The position numbers and the translations under genes are program-made. This document shows, piece by piece, positions 1-9,607 of a stretch of DNA of 39,457 nt (the first letter of the stretch is position 1; each line of letters begins with the position of its first letter). The DNA is taken from positions 1-39,457 of the forward strand of contig JASJDN010000038.1 in NCBI GenBank assembly GCA_030065205.1, in the 5' to 3' direction. The stretch comes from Crocosphaera sp. (GTDB lineage Bacteria > Cyanobacteriota > Cyanobacteriia > Cyanobacteriales > Microcystaceae). The notes under the pieces were generated by a model. It searched no databases. It had not been told where the DNA came from and saw only the letters and a list, made by a program, of their open reading frames with translations.

Positions 1-155
1 ACTCATGAGGTACACCTAACTCCTGCCTCCTGCCCTCTGCCTCCTGCCTCAAAGCGATCACCTTTGTACCTCACAAGTATGGGAATTGCTATATATTAAG
101 GCTGTGTTCGGAGTTTAGATTTTATAACTGTTCATTAATCATTGAGAACTGAACT
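1..155. repeat. Repeat-rich leader region before the ABC operon
   Basis: Positions 19-50 are a degenerate run of CCTGCCTCCTG-like units, the same low-complexity family seen near 3000, 11930-12080 and 37502-37541. It is bracketed by an 8-bp inverted pair, TGAGGTAC at 6-13 and GTACCTCA at 66-73. The rest, to the ATG at 156, is AT-rich and presumably carries the promoter of the ABC operon. I cannot assign -35/-10 boxes with confidence. Confidence 0.5.
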
Positions 156-1109
156 ATGATAGTTCCAGAATTAGCGATCGCAACCTCTAACCTGACTAAG
201 CAATTTGAACGCCATATTGCAGTCAATAAGCTAGAATTAGAGGTACAATCGGGGGAAGTTTATGGATTAATTGGTCCCAATGGTGCTGGAAAAACCACCT
301 TGATCCGAATGTTAGCCGCCGTGGAAGAACCCACCGCAGGGGAAATTCATATTTATGGCGATCGTTTATCAAGGGATAATAGTCACCCTCGTCTGAAGCA
401 AAAGTTAGGCTATCTTCCCGATGATTTTCCCTTGTATGAAGACCTCAATGTTTGGGATTATTTAGATTACTTTGCAAGACTATATCACTTAAAATTACCC
501 CATCGTCGTCGTCGGATTCAAGAAGTCCTAGAATTAGTCCAATTAACCAGTAAACAATACAGTAATATCAAAACCCTTTCACGGGGAATGAAACAACGAT
601 TAAGTTTAGCTAGAACAATTTTACACGATCCCCTTCTCTTATTATTAGATGAACCGGTTTCAGGACTCGACCCCATTGCCAGAATGCAGTTCAGAGAAGT
701 TATAAAAATCTTGCAAAATGTAGGGATGACGGTGCTAATTTCTTCTCATGTTTTGAGTGATTTGGCGGAATTATGTACTTCTGTTGGTATTATGGAACTG
801 GGATTTTTAGTGGAAAGTACCTCATTAAAAGAACTATACGAACGATTATCCCACCAACAAATTATCATCAAAACTTTGGGTGATTTAGAACAATTAAAAC
901 AAGAATTAAAGGGTTTCCATCAAGTAGAAGAATGGGAAATTATTTCCCATAAAAATAGTTTACGAGTCAACTTTTCAGGAGGAGATGAAGAAAGTGCTGA
1001 ATTACTAAAACATCTGATTCAAAAAGAAATCCCCATCGCTGAGTTTCATTGTACTCAAGAAGACTTAGAATCTATCTTTCTTAACTTAGGTCATCAACAA
1101 GTTTGCTGA
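156..1109 (+). CDS. ABC-2 type transporter, ATP-binding subunit
   Basis: Cytoplasmic ATPase that would power the membrane protein encoded just downstream. Visible motifs in family order: Walker A GPNGAGKTT (residues 40-48), signature LSRGMKQRLS (141-150), Walker B LLLLDEP (about 161-167) and the switch histidine in SSHVLSD (near 194). The C-terminal 100 residues form the extra domain usual in CcmA/NatA-like exporter ATPases. At 317 aa the length is normal. The permease gene starts 43 bp after the stop, so the two are probably one operon. The substrate cannot be read from sequence; relatives export drugs, lipids, sodium or glycans. Confidence 0.93.
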   Translation: MIVPELAIATSNLTKQFERHIAVNKLELEVQSGEVYGLIGPNGAGKTTLIRMLAAVEEPTAGEIHIYGDRLSRDNSHPRLKQKLGYLPDDFPLYEDLNVWDYLDYFARLYHLKLPHRRRRIQEVLELVQLTSKQYSNIKTLSRGMKQRLSLARTILHDPLLLLLDEPVSGLDPIARMQFREVIKILQNVGMTVLISSHVLSDLAELCTSVGIMELGFLVESTSLKELYERLSHQQIIIKTLGDLEQLKQELKGFHQVEEWEIISHKNSLRVNFSGGDEESAELLKHLIQKEIPIAEFHCTQEDLESIFLNLGHQQVC

Positions 1110-1152
1110 TTAATGTTACCCACTTAAACACAAATGTAGGAGAAAAAAGTCA

Positions 1153-2862
1153 ATGCTTCTGACTTATATCGATAAATTTGGAGATTGGAACCCTCAATTG
1201 ATAAGGGAATTAAAAGGACGTTTTAAAATCCGAAATCTCTCCATCGCTGCTATTATTGCTATTACAGTTCAATTATTATTACTAATCGGTTTTAGTGGAC
1301 AACTTCCTGCTGATTACCCTGGAACTCAGTATAGTCGTTACTGTACTGCTACATCCCCAGAACGTTCTTACTCTGATCGATTATTATGTATTAAAGATTT
1401 ATTGGGTAATTGGGTTATTAATTGGCAATTATGGTGGTTAGATATCTTTAAAGTTTTGAGCGTTATCGGACTATTTATTCTATTAGTTGCTGGAACCTAT
1501 TTACTGATTGCTGATCTCTCAAAAGAAGAAAACAGAGGTACTTTGAATTTTATTCGTTTAAGTCCCCATTCTTCTCAAAATATTCTATTAGGAAAAATTC
1601 TTGGAGTCCCTTCGATTATTTACTTTTTATGTGCTATTTTGTGTCCCTTACATTTAATCGCAGCATGGCAAGCAAAGATTTCTCCTGGTTTAATTTTTGC
1701 TTATTATGGAGTCATAATCGTAGGTTGTGGATTTTTCTATAGTCTTTCTTTACTCTTTGGTTTAGTGAGTTCAGGATTAGGCGGTTTTCAAGCTTTTCTG
1801 GGTAGTGGACTAATTTTAATGTTCCTATTTATAATGACAAATGTTGTCTTATCTTCCCATGATTTGATTTCCCATACCCCTCTAGATTGGTTGACTTTAT
1901 TTTACCCAGGAACCAGTTTAGCTTACCTAGTTGAGTCCACTTATATTCCTGTTAAAACTGCCGAAATCGATTACGAAAGTTTACATCAATTTGCTTGGTA
2001 CGGTAAACAATTTTGGCAAAATGCTTTCTTAGGAATTAGTTTTATTATCGCCAATTATTTATTGTGGATTTATTGGATTACTCAAGCATTAAAGCGCCGG
2101 TTTCGTAATCCTAATGCGACTTGGATTAGCAAACTCAATAGTTATGGAATTTCAGCAAGTTTTATCATTATTGCCACAGGATTTGTGTTTCAATCAGGCC
2201 GAAGAGGAAGGTTTGAATATCACATTTTTGAGAATATTATTGTCTTACAAATCTTCATGATTATCTTTGCTTGTGTATTAATGGTAGCCTTAAGTCCTCA
2301 ACGGCAAACCCTATATGATTGGGCAAGATATCGTCACCAAAACCTTGAAAATTCCCGTTCTCTCCTGCGAGATTTAATTTTAGGAGAAAAAAGTCCTTCC
2401 CCCCTAGTAATCGCTCTTAATTTAGCCATTTTGTTTGCCTATCTTATCCCCACAACCTTGATAGCACCCCTTGATCATCCTTTGAGTGTTTTATTGGGAT
2501 TATTTATTAGTCTCAATCTCTTATTAATCTATGCAGTGGTAGGTCAACGTATTCTCTTATTTAAACTACCTAAACCGGCTTTAATTGCTGCTGGAGTGAT
2601 TGCCGTTTTAATGATTGTCCCTCCTTTGATGTTTGTCATTTTGAAATTGACTCCCGATGAAGTAGTCACCCCTTGGTTATTCACGATGTTTAGTCTCGCT
2701 GCTTTTAATCGTCATTTAGACACTTTAACCATGATGTCAATTTTGTTTCCTCTTTTAAGTCAATGGGGACTCATCGCTTTGGGTAGCTATGAAATGAGTA
2801 AATGTTTACAAAAAGCAGGAGAATCAGAAACTAAATTATTGTTTCATTCTTCAACGAAATAA
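1153..2862 (+). CDS. ABC-2 type transporter, membrane subunit
   Basis: Integral membrane partner of the preceding ATPase. The 569-residue protein has many hydrophobic segments, including ones near residues 27-50, 100-122, 150-170, 178-205, 212-232, 335-350, 360-382, 420-440, 445-465 and 475-498. That is more than the six of a minimal ABC-2 permease and suggests a fused or duplicated membrane domain. A cytoplasmic stretch KEENRGTLNFIRLSP (about 126-140) resembles the coupling region of ABC-2 permeases. The ATG lies 10 bp after AGGAG. A 22-bp tandem duplication covers the stop codon and the sequence after it. Substrate unknown. Confidence 0.85.
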   Translation: MLLTYIDKFGDWNPQLIRELKGRFKIRNLSIAAIIAITVQLLLLIGFSGQLPADYPGTQYSRYCTATSPERSYSDRLLCIKDLLGNWVINWQLWWLDIFKVLSVIGLFILLVAGTYLLIADLSKEENRGTLNFIRLSPHSSQNILLGKILGVPSIIYFLCAILCPLHLIAAWQAKISPGLIFAYYGVIIVGCGFFYSLSLLFGLVSSGLGGFQAFLGSGLILMFLFIMTNVVLSSHDLISHTPLDWLTLFYPGTSLAYLVESTYIPVKTAEIDYESLHQFAWYGKQFWQNAFLGISFIIANYLLWIYWITQALKRRFRNPNATWISKLNSYGISASFIIIATGFVFQSGRRGRFEYHIFENIIVLQIFMIIFACVLMVALSPQRQTLYDWARYRHQNLENSRSLLRDLILGEKSPSPLVIALNLAILFAYLIPTTLIAPLDHPLSVLLGLFISLNLLLIYAVVGQRILLFKLPKPALIAAGVIAVLMIVPPLMFVILKLTPDEVVTPWLFTMFSLAAFNRHLDTLTMMSILFPLLSQWGLIALGSYEMSKCLQKAGESETKLLFHSSTK

Positions 2863-2893
2863 AGTAGTTCAATTCTTCAACGAAGTAAAGTAG
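2846..2893. repeat. Tandem 22-bp duplication over the permease stop codon
   Basis: The 22-nt sequence at 2846-2867, which carries the last codons and stop of the permease gene, recurs at 2872-2893 with one A-to-G change and a 4-nt spacer. The second copy runs directly into the MITE-like element that begins at 2890. Confidence 0.85.
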
Positions 2894-2960
2894 GGTGGGT
2901 TAGACGACTATAATCTAGGTCATAACAAAAACATCATCATTCGTCGTAACCCACCATTTT
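2890..2960 (-). repeat. MITE-like inverted-repeat element, copy A
   Basis: About 71 bp with terminal inverted repeats: GTAGGGTGGGTTAGACG at the left and CGTCGTAACCCACCATTTT at the right. It is in the opposite orientation to copies B (15221-15291), C (30071-30146) and D (32913-32983). It has no coding capacity. The arms could also fold as a transcript hairpin after the ABC operon. Confidence 0.8.
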
Positions 2961-3040
2961 AGTTAGAATAATCAACCACAATTTTCTGAAGATTTACCTC
3001 TTGCCTCCTGCCTCCCGCTTTGTGCCTCCCCCAAAGGCTA

Positions 3041-3697
3041 TTAAGGTGATTGAGGGGGGTTCTCAGAAGGAGTATTACCCGATGGGGTGGTTTCTGTGGT
3101 TGGGGCCGATAAATCGGGTTCAGGTTCCTTGACTTCAGGGGTAGGGATAAAGAAGAGAGCAAATGCTACCACCACTAAACTTGCAATGCCTAACGTAGCA
3201 GGAACCGCTCGTTGGGCCAAGGGTTCATCAGGGGGGCGATAACGACGAGATAGGGGTTTTAACTGTAAAGTGAAATCGGGTAAAGTTCGACTATCGGCAA
3301 AAAATTGGTCAATGGCTTCCACTAAATCAAATAATTGTACCGTAGTTAAAGTCAGTTCTACCGGGTTATCTGTTTGGGTGGAAGGATACCAAGTTAAACG
3401 ATGAACATGGTTACCAGACACTGTATCAAGATGAATTTTATCTTCTTCTGCTTGACTGTGAACAGGATGAGGAATACCACTGAGATATCCCTGAGCATAT
3501 TCACTAACCGTTTTCACTAAATTTTCTAGAAAACTAGAACCACCGTGTAGTGTCTCGGTAATTCCGATAAATTTGCATTCTGCATTGGTTACAATGGATA
3601 GTACCGAACTAGGATCGTTGCTATCCGTGGGAGACATACTACTACTCAACCCTTCCAAAATTAACGTACAATTGGGCAAACTATACTGACGTTTCAT
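3041..3697 (-). CDS. DUF4335 domain protein, membrane-anchored
   Basis: A 218-aa protein recognised as the cyanobacterial DUF4335 family by its start, KRQYSLPNCTLILEGLSS, and by the neighbouring DUF3038 gene. Residues 1-150 form the soluble domain. A single hydrophobic segment near 168-185 (PATLGIASLVVVAFALFF) is followed by a Pro/Thr/Ser-rich tail, so the protein is probably membrane-tethered. Its start lies 3 bp after the stop of the upstream DUF3038 gene, which indicates translational coupling. Molecular function is unknown to me; conserved pairing suggests the two act together. Confidence 0.85.
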   Translation of the reverse strand: MKRQYSLPNCTLILEGLSSSMSPTDSNDPSSVLSIVTNAECKFIGITETLHGGSSFLENLVKTVSEYAQGYLSGIPHPVHSQAEEDKIHLDTVSGNHVHRLTWYPSTQTDNPVELTLTTVQLFDLVEAIDQFFADSRTLPDFTLQLKPLSRRYRPPDEPLAQRAVPATLGIASLVVVAFALFFIPTPEVKEPEPDLSAPTTETTPSGNTPSENPPQSP

Positions 3698-3700
3698 ACT

Positions 3701-4309
3701 TTATGCAACCTCCCCATCAAATAAACTAATCCAAAACCGTTGCATTCCAGCAGTACCTGTACAAAATAATAGCTGTTTGAGCAAAAATAAAGCCAAATCA
3801 TTTAATTGCTCTTCTGAACTCAAATAGACCGATACTTTAGCCCGACGAGGGTTCATACGACTCCGAAAATGGGCGCGGAATTGATCTAAATATTCAGCTA
3901 ACAGAAAATGACAAGTAACCGGTAACCCTTTTTGGTGCATTTGCTGTTCTGCCAGCAATAATTGACGAATTTGTACGGTTAAAGGCTTAACACGATAATT
4001 CGCAATAATGACCAACGCTTTTGCTTGTTCTATGGAGAGGTTATCACGGGTATAGGCTCGCCGCCAAGGATTGGTAGAACGCAGTCGCCATAATGCAATC
4101 CGATTTTTAATGATAGCCTGAAGATCGAAATGTTGAACAGTGGCTAACATCTGCTCTGACGCGCCTAATTCCAATGCTTCAAGCGCAAGGAGTAAAAGGT
4201 CGATGTGTTGTTGAATGCGTCCAGCACATCGTTGTCCAGAAATACTGAAATCTGGCAAAACGTCTAAAATAATGGGTTTTGACTCAACAGAAGAATTAGA
4301 ATCGGCCAT
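3701..4309 (-). CDS. DUF3038 domain protein
   Basis: A 202-aa soluble, mostly helical protein. The order around CAGRIQQHIDLLLLALEAL, NPWRRAY and MNPRRAKVSVYLSSEEQ matches the cyanobacterial DUF3038 family as I know it. It is the first gene of a two-gene minus-strand unit with the DUF4335 gene (3-bp gap). No signal peptide or membrane segment is seen. The start at 4309 gives MADSNSS, followed by the conserved IILDVLPDFSISGQRC. Function is not established. Confidence 0.85.
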   Translation of the reverse strand: MADSNSSVESKPIILDVLPDFSISGQRCAGRIQQHIDLLLLALEALELGASEQMLATVQHFDLQAIIKNRIALWRLRSTNPWRRAYTRDNLSIEQAKALVIIANYRVKPLTVQIRQLLLAEQQMHQKGLPVTCHFLLAEYLDQFRAHFRSRMNPRRAKVSVYLSSEEQLNDLALFLLKQLLFCTGTAGMQRFWISLFDGEVA

Positions 4310-4389
4310 TGTGCTTAAAGAAGAACCTACCTTACCATAGCATCAGAGATCATATCTCACATTCAGGAAAATTGTGAACGTTGATTTCT

Positions 4390-5571
4390 TTAACTCTGAG
4401 ATAATCTTTGCACAGATTCTCCTCCCAATAACCCATGCGCCTCTACTAAATAATTAGGAATTTTATCTTGATGAGGACTTTGGGTTAAGCAGTGGGATAA
4501 ATCTAGTTGCCTCACATTTTCCGCGTTTTTTCCAGGGAACCAGTGACCGCCATTTCCTAATAAATTGTAACGCATTTTTCCATATTCAATCATATCATAA
4601 GCTAAAGCTAGATTTCTCAGCCATAAAATCGTTTTAATATTAATATTTCCTGGTGTTTTTTCATAATCGGGTAGTCCTTTCTCCCAGGTCTTAACCCAGT
4701 CTTCTCCTAAAATTTTAATGGCTTCTGCTTCTAATCTCGTCAAAATTGGGTCTAATATAGGTTGGGGATTATCTAATAACGAAAGGGTCTTTAAATGTTC
4801 ATCAAAATCCGTCGGACGAGCCGCCCCTAAACTGAGGGTATGAACTTGTGGATGGGATAAACAAAAAAGATCATTAAAAACGATAGGACTTAACGGTTGA
4901 CATAAATCAACCAATTTTTTAGGGGGATCATACAGTTTTCCTCCCTTATCAGAAGGACTAATAATAAACACCCCCATATCATGGTTTTTGGCTGCTTCTA
5001 TAGCCGGCCAATTTCTTTGATTAATATAGTACCAATGGAGATTGACGTAATCAAAACAATCGGTTTCGATGGTCTTTTTAATAATATCAGTGGGCCCGTG
5101 GGTTGAAAAGCCAATAAAGCGAATTTTGCCCTGTTCTTGTAATTTTCTGGCTTCGTCTAAACAGCCCCCCGGACGAATACAACTGTCTAAAATTTCATCC
5201 GTATTAATACCATGTAATCCAAAGAGATCAACATAGTCTAGTTGTAAAAATTTTAGAGATTGATTAAATTGCCGACGAAATTCTTTTGGGTCTTCTTTGG
5301 GGGAGACTTTTGTTTGAATAATTAATTTTTCTCTGGGCAACTTCGGTAGGATTCGCCCTAGCTGCATTTCTGATGTTCCGTAGGCTCTAGCGGTTTCAAT
5401 ATGATTAATTCCAACCTCTAAAGACCGCTTGATCGTCGCCTCTAAATTACGTTGATTCTCTTGAGGAATTTGCCAACCTGGAACATCTTTCCATTTATGT
5501 TGATAACGCATTCCACCACAGGAAAAGACGGGCATTTCTAATTCTGTGCGACCAAATCTTCGATAGAGCAT
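4390..5571 (-). CDS. Aldo/keto reductase, long form without FeS cysteines
   Basis: NAD(P)H-dependent oxidoreductase with a TIM-barrel N-terminal two thirds and a helical C-terminal extension, 393 aa in all. Family signs: MLYRRFGRTELEMPVFSCGG at the start, HIETARAYGTSEMQLG (the tyrosine of the catalytic tetrad; Glu sits where most family members have Asp), TKVSPK (catalytic Lys) and FGLHG (His). COG1453-type relatives end in a ferredoxin-like CxxCxxC region. Here the matching part (SHCLTQSPHQDKIPNYLVEA) keeps one Cys, so no 4Fe-4S cluster is likely. The substrate is unknown. Confidence 0.88.
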   Translation of the reverse strand: MLYRRFGRTELEMPVFSCGGMRYQHKWKDVPGWQIPQENQRNLEATIKRSLEVGINHIETARAYGTSEMQLGRILPKLPREKLIIQTKVSPKEDPKEFRRQFNQSLKFLQLDYVDLFGLHGINTDEILDSCIRPGGCLDEARKLQEQGKIRFIGFSTHGPTDIIKKTIETDCFDYVNLHWYYINQRNWPAIEAAKNHDMGVFIISPSDKGGKLYDPPKKLVDLCQPLSPIVFNDLFCLSHPQVHTLSLGAARPTDFDEHLKTLSLLDNPQPILDPILTRLEAEAIKILGEDWVKTWEKGLPDYEKTPGNINIKTILWLRNLALAYDMIEYGKMRYNLLGNGGHWFPGKNAENVRQLDLSHCLTQSPHQDKIPNYLVEAHGLLGGESVQRLSQS

Positions 5572-5614
5572 AACAATACTTTAATAATAATTAAATGGGT
5601 AATGATCAATAATT

Positions 5615-6238
5615 TTAAGCTTCAGTAGATTGAGTAATAATCTCGAGAATGCGTTGCTGATAGTCATCTTTAAACAGAGAATCTACGCAAACTTGAGCAA
5701 CTTTTATTCTCGGAATACTCCCTTCAAACAGGGTATCTGCGGATGACACCATAATTGGATCTGAGTTATCCTCGTTCTTAAGGCCACCAGGACGGACAAT
5801 AGTGTATTTTAACCCACTATTTTCTAAATAGGTTTCTGCTTGTTTTTTCCAGTATAAAACTAACCAAAAAAGATTGAGGGGATGAAAAAATCGGGAGACA
5901 CAAAGGGAAGAAACGAACACAAACTGTTCTATTCCTTGCGCTTTAGCCACGTCGACTAAATTTTTTGTCCCTTGATAGTCCACCTGATAAGGGCCGCTAG
6001 GATCAAGACTCGGTCTCGCTCCTGTTGCACAGAGCAATACAGTACATCCTGACATCGCTTTGGTTAAACTGTCCACCTCCAGGACATCACCTACCACTAA
6101 CTCGGCCTCAGGGGGCAAAATGGTCTTTCCTTTGTCTAAATCACGTACTAAAGCTCTCACAGGGATTTGACGATTGACCAATTCTTGAACGATTCGACGA
6201 CCGGTTTCTCCGGTTCCACCTGCCACCAATGCTTTCAT
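5615..6238 (-). CDS. NAD(P)-binding Rossmann-fold protein (atypical SDR)
   Basis: A 207-aa single-domain protein of the NmrA/atypical-SDR type. The N-terminal MKALVAGGTGETGRRIV has the GxxGxxG nucleotide-binding loop, followed by ALVRD, which suits NADP(H), and VVGDV. VFVSSLCVSRF and YTIVRPGGL fit the family. A canonical YxxxK is not clear, so it may be a weak enzyme or a redox sensor. A GTG at 6244 is in frame, but AGGAG is 7 nt before the ATG at 6238 and only 1 nt before the GTG, so I place the start at 6238. It may be cotranscribed with the aldo/keto reductase downstream (43-bp gap). Confidence 0.85.
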   Translation of the reverse strand: MKALVAGGTGETGRRIVQELVNRQIPVRALVRDLDKGKTILPPEAELVVGDVLEVDSLTKAMSGCTVLLCATGARPSLDPSGPYQVDYQGTKNLVDVAKAQGIEQFVFVSSLCVSRFFHPLNLFWLVLYWKKQAETYLENSGLKYTIVRPGGLKNEDNSDPIMVSSADTLFEGSIPRIKVAQVCVDSLFKDDYQQRILEIITQSTEA

Positions 6239-6385
6239 CGTCACACTCCTTTGACTTCATTTAAAATAGATACTGTAACATTTCTTTATTGTATGAAGTT
6301 TCGTAACTTTCGTAACTATCTAGGAGTCTGACCCACTCATAATCGCTCAAAAACTCACTGTAAACTAACTTTCTAAGAAATCGTT

Positions 6386-7129
6386 ATGCAATGTCAATGG
6401 CTCAATAATCATCCTAATCAAGTCTCAGATGCCTCTTTAAGCCATCTTAAAGATAAACAGGCAACAGAACCCTTAGCGGCTACCCCTGTTCATTTTAAGA
6501 CCCAATTTGTCGGGTATATGGAGATGTATAGTGATGCCGATACGGTTGCTAACTATCTCAATGCTCATCAAGGATGGTTTTGTCGTTGTGCTGCGCCGAT
6601 GAAAACGGAAGCGATCGGCAATAACGGTTATATTTTGACAGTGGGGCGGTTTGGATCTTTTGGCTACGAAGTGGAGCCTAAACTAGCCGTTGTCTTAGAA
6701 CCCCCTGTGAATGGGGTTTACGAGATGCACAGTATTCCCATTCCCGATGAACCCTATTTAGGGTATGAGGTAGATTATCAAGCTTCTATGACCATTAAAG
6801 AGATTCCTAGGCACTTAAGCAGTCCAGGATTAGAAAAAGCCTTTAAAAAACAAAATAAGGGACAAGTTCCTAATATGATTACTAAAGTTGAATGGCAGTT
6901 GGCCATGGATGTAGCGGTACAGTTTCCTAAGTTTATCCATAAACTTCCCTTATCCATGATTCAGAGAACAGGCGATCGCCTTTTAACCCAAATTGTTCGT
7001 CAGATTTCTCCCCGTTTAACCCAGAAAGTCCAGGAAGATTTTCATACTGGACAAAACTTACCGATTCCCCCAAAAACCAGCCGTCATCTTGAAAAAATTG
7101 AAGAAGTTGCTTTAGAACAAGCAGCTTAG
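6386..7129 (+). CDS. DUF1997 domain protein
   Basis: A 247-aa soluble protein. Its central part, VHFKTQFVGYMEMYSDAD through FKTEA-like and GRFGSFGYEVEPKL motifs, matches the DUF1997 family of cyanobacteria and plastids as I know it; parts of it look START/SRPBCC-like. The C-terminal 40 residues are polar and variable. It is divergent from the SDR-like gene; the 147-bp intergenic stretch holds a small direct repeat TTTCGTAAC TTTCGTAAC near 6299-6316. The biochemical role is not known. Confidence 0.82.
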   Translation: MQCQWLNNHPNQVSDASLSHLKDKQATEPLAATPVHFKTQFVGYMEMYSDADTVANYLNAHQGWFCRCAAPMKTEAIGNNGYILTVGRFGSFGYEVEPKLAVVLEPPVNGVYEMHSIPIPDEPYLGYEVDYQASMTIKEIPRHLSSPGLEKAFKKQNKGQVPNMITKVEWQLAMDVAVQFPKFIHKLPLSMIQRTGDRLLTQIVRQISPRLTQKVQEDFHTGQNLPIPPKTSRHLEKIEEVALEQAA

Positions 7130-7139
7130 TGAGTTCGGA

Positions 7140-7217
7140 GTTAGGGGTTCGGAGTTAAATATGATTGGTATCCTATCACCCCGTCACCCCGTCACCCCGT
7201 CACCCTGTCACCCCGTC
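7140..7217. repeat. Low-complexity CACCCCGT tandem repeat
   Basis: After two GTTCGGAGTTA-like units (near 7130-7157), positions 7177-7217 are tandem CACCCCGT/CACCCTGT octamers. Similar C-rich strings occur at 9416-9520. They sit between the convergent ends of the DUF1997 and M23 peptidase genes and code for nothing plausible. Confidence 0.75.
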
Positions 7218-7219
7218 AT

Positions 7220-8593
7220 TTAGCCTTCAGGGGTTTCGCTGGCTTGAGCATACTGCATCGCACGGATTAAATTATCCATCGCGTATTCTAAATGAAGGCC
7301 AGCATCCACCGCTACCCATCCTTGTTCGGTCAAGTGTCGCCATTCAAAATGAAGGTGTGGCCCGGTGGAATAACCGGTGCTGCCAACCCGTCCAATAACC
7401 GTACCTTTTTCTACCCATTCCCCAGGTTGGACATAGATATCAGCCAGGTGAGCATAACGAGATTCTTGAGTACCTTCTAAGTGACGTAGCACCACCATTA
7501 AGCCATAACCACCAGACCAGTCAGCGTGTGACACTTCCCCAGAATAGGCGGCTAACACAGGGGTTCCCAAAGGTACACCAAAATCAGTTCCGTTGTGCAT
7601 TCTTTGGGTTCCAGAAATAGGATGAGTGCGCCAACCAAAGGCAGAAGTCATGGTGGCTACGATGGGTAAGGGAAACATTAAATCCGTATTGCCCTGTGGG
7701 GAAACGCTAGACCCGTACATAGAAGCAGCGCGGTTATAACGGGGTAAGGGTTCTAAAGCAATGGATAACCCTTGACGTTGTATGGGTTGTAAATTAACCA
7801 CCTGTTCAGAACTAATGGGACGGCGTTTTAAGCGCAAGGGTTGAACGTTTGGGGGGGAACTCACCGTTTGAGAAACCCGAGGGGTTGTCTGGGTAGGTCG
7901 AGAGGCTAAGGTAACACGACGGGGGGATAACTGTCTTGGAGCTTGAACTGTGGGTTTAGGGGCTTGAGTTGCCACTGCGCCACAATTTCCCCGTGATAAT
8001 TGACCGTTTTGGGCAACGGTTTGACAGCCGGTGGAACGTTCGGTTAAGACAACTTTATTGGGCTTGGTAAGGGTTGGGTTAGGATTACCATAGCTTTTGG
8101 TATCGATATAACTATTTTTACCGCCTGCGCTGGTAACAGAAGGGGATAATTGGATGGGTTGGGGTTGAGTTAGAGCTTGTTTTAAGGTTTGGGGGGGTTC
8201 GTTTTTAGACGTTTTCGGATCTAGAATTTTAGGAGCAGATAGTTTAACTTGAGGTTTGGTGGTTTCTCTCGTTCGGGAAACGGAGGGTTTCGGTGAAACC
8301 TTGGGTTGATTGGGTTTATTAGCGCGTTGTAATACGGGTTTTGTATTGTTAGAAGGGGTTGGCGAAAGAGTCGGTGAAGGTTTTGGTACGGTTACGGCGG
8401 GTGGGGAAGCAGGTTCCGGTTTCACCGTGGGGGTGGGACTGTCGGGAATAACTAGGGTTTCCGATGAAGCCATTGCTCCATTGAAGTTGAGTCCACTGGT
8501 TAAAATACCCAGTCCACCAACCAAGCTGATACTTTGTTTAAGCAGGGTGTTTCTTAAAGAGGATTTGGCGTTTAAAGTTTGGTGTTTATTCAT
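7220..8593 (-). CDS. M23 family metallopeptidase (murein hydrolase-like)
   Basis: Exported zinc peptidase predicted to cut or bind peptidoglycan cross-links. After a hydrophobic signal-like segment (SISLVGGLGILTSG) there is a long Pro/Ser/Thr/Lys-rich linker of roughly 270 residues, then the LytM/M23 domain. Zinc and catalytic motifs are intact: MHNGTDFGVPLGTPV (H and D ligands) and TGPHLHFEW (HxH). Because the full set is present, it is more likely an active enzyme than an EnvC/NlpD-type activator. The frame opens at a GTG at 8611; I prefer the ATG at 8593 (MNKHQTLNAK), which leaves a normal signal peptide. Confidence 0.9.
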   Translation of the reverse strand: MNKHQTLNAKSSLRNTLLKQSISLVGGLGILTSGLNFNGAMASSETLVIPDSPTPTVKPEPASPPAVTVPKPSPTLSPTPSNNTKPVLQRANKPNQPKVSPKPSVSRTRETTKPQVKLSAPKILDPKTSKNEPPQTLKQALTQPQPIQLSPSVTSAGGKNSYIDTKSYGNPNPTLTKPNKVVLTERSTGCQTVAQNGQLSRGNCGAVATQAPKPTVQAPRQLSPRRVTLASRPTQTTPRVSQTVSSPPNVQPLRLKRRPISSEQVVNLQPIQRQGLSIALEPLPRYNRAASMYGSSVSPQGNTDLMFPLPIVATMTSAFGWRTHPISGTQRMHNGTDFGVPLGTPVLAAYSGEVSHADWSGGYGLMVVLRHLEGTQESRYAHLADIYVQPGEWVEKGTVIGRVGSTGYSTGPHLHFEWRHLTEQGWVAVDAGLHLEYAMDNLIRAMQYAQASETPEG

Positions 8594-8705
8594 TTCCGTC
8601 TCACTTCTCACAGTTGTAGACTTGTTAAAGCATGATAACGAATTTTAGAATAAATCAGTCAGTTGATTAATAATGGTAAGGTTAGGAAATGGTTAATAAG
8701 TCTGC

Positions 8706-9194
8706 TTACTCCTTCATATCCCAAGATTTAAACATTAAATAAGATTGAGGGGAAAATCCTAATTTATTATAAAGGTTTCGAGCCGCTTGGTTACGTTCAA
8801 ATACCTGGAGTCCCATTTGATGATAACCTTGCTCTTGCACCCATTGTTGTCCTTGTTGGATCAAAGCGGTGGCTAACCCTTGACGACGATGATTGGGTTT
8901 AACATAGATTAAGAAAATGTGTCCGTAGCGATCGCCATTTACTTGATCAACCCCAGTTCCCATCCATAAACCAGCCACGATGTCTGATTTTGTTTCATGG
9001 TTCGGTTGATATTCGATCCACCACAGGGGCGTTTTTGAGGATAAATATTGTTCAATCGTTGTACTTAAATGCTCAAAATTAGACTGTTCAGGAAATAACT
9101 CTTCATAGGTGAGTTCCATAAATTTCAACAGTCTGGCTTTATCTTGGGTTTTACCTTGTTTTAGATAATAAGGATGGGATGAGTGGTTGAGCAT
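8706..9194 (-). CDS. GNAT family N-acetyltransferase
   Basis: A 162-aa acetyl-CoA-dependent acyltransferase. The acetyl-CoA-binding motif A is [19 protein letters not shown] (near 108-126), followed by the motif B region [18 protein letters not shown], typical of RimI-like GNAT enzymes. It is a single domain with no signal peptide. It lies upstream of the M23 peptidase on the same strand with 112 bp between them. The acceptor substrate cannot be predicted. Confidence 0.9.
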   Translation of the reverse strand: MLNHSSHPYYLKQGKTQDKARLLKFMELTYEELFPEQSNFEHLSTTIEQYLSSKTPLWWIEYQPNHETKSDIVAGLWMGTGVDQVNGDRYGHIFLIYVKPNHRRQGLATALIQQGQQWVQEQGYHQMGLQVFERNQAARNLYNKLGFSPQSYLMFKSWDMKE

Positions 9195-9198
9195 CTAA

Positions 9199-9607
<409 letters not shown>

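Noticed and set aside
8310-8648. 112-aa plus-strand frame
   Set aside because: Antisense shadow of the Pro-rich linker of the M23 peptidase; no recognisable domain.
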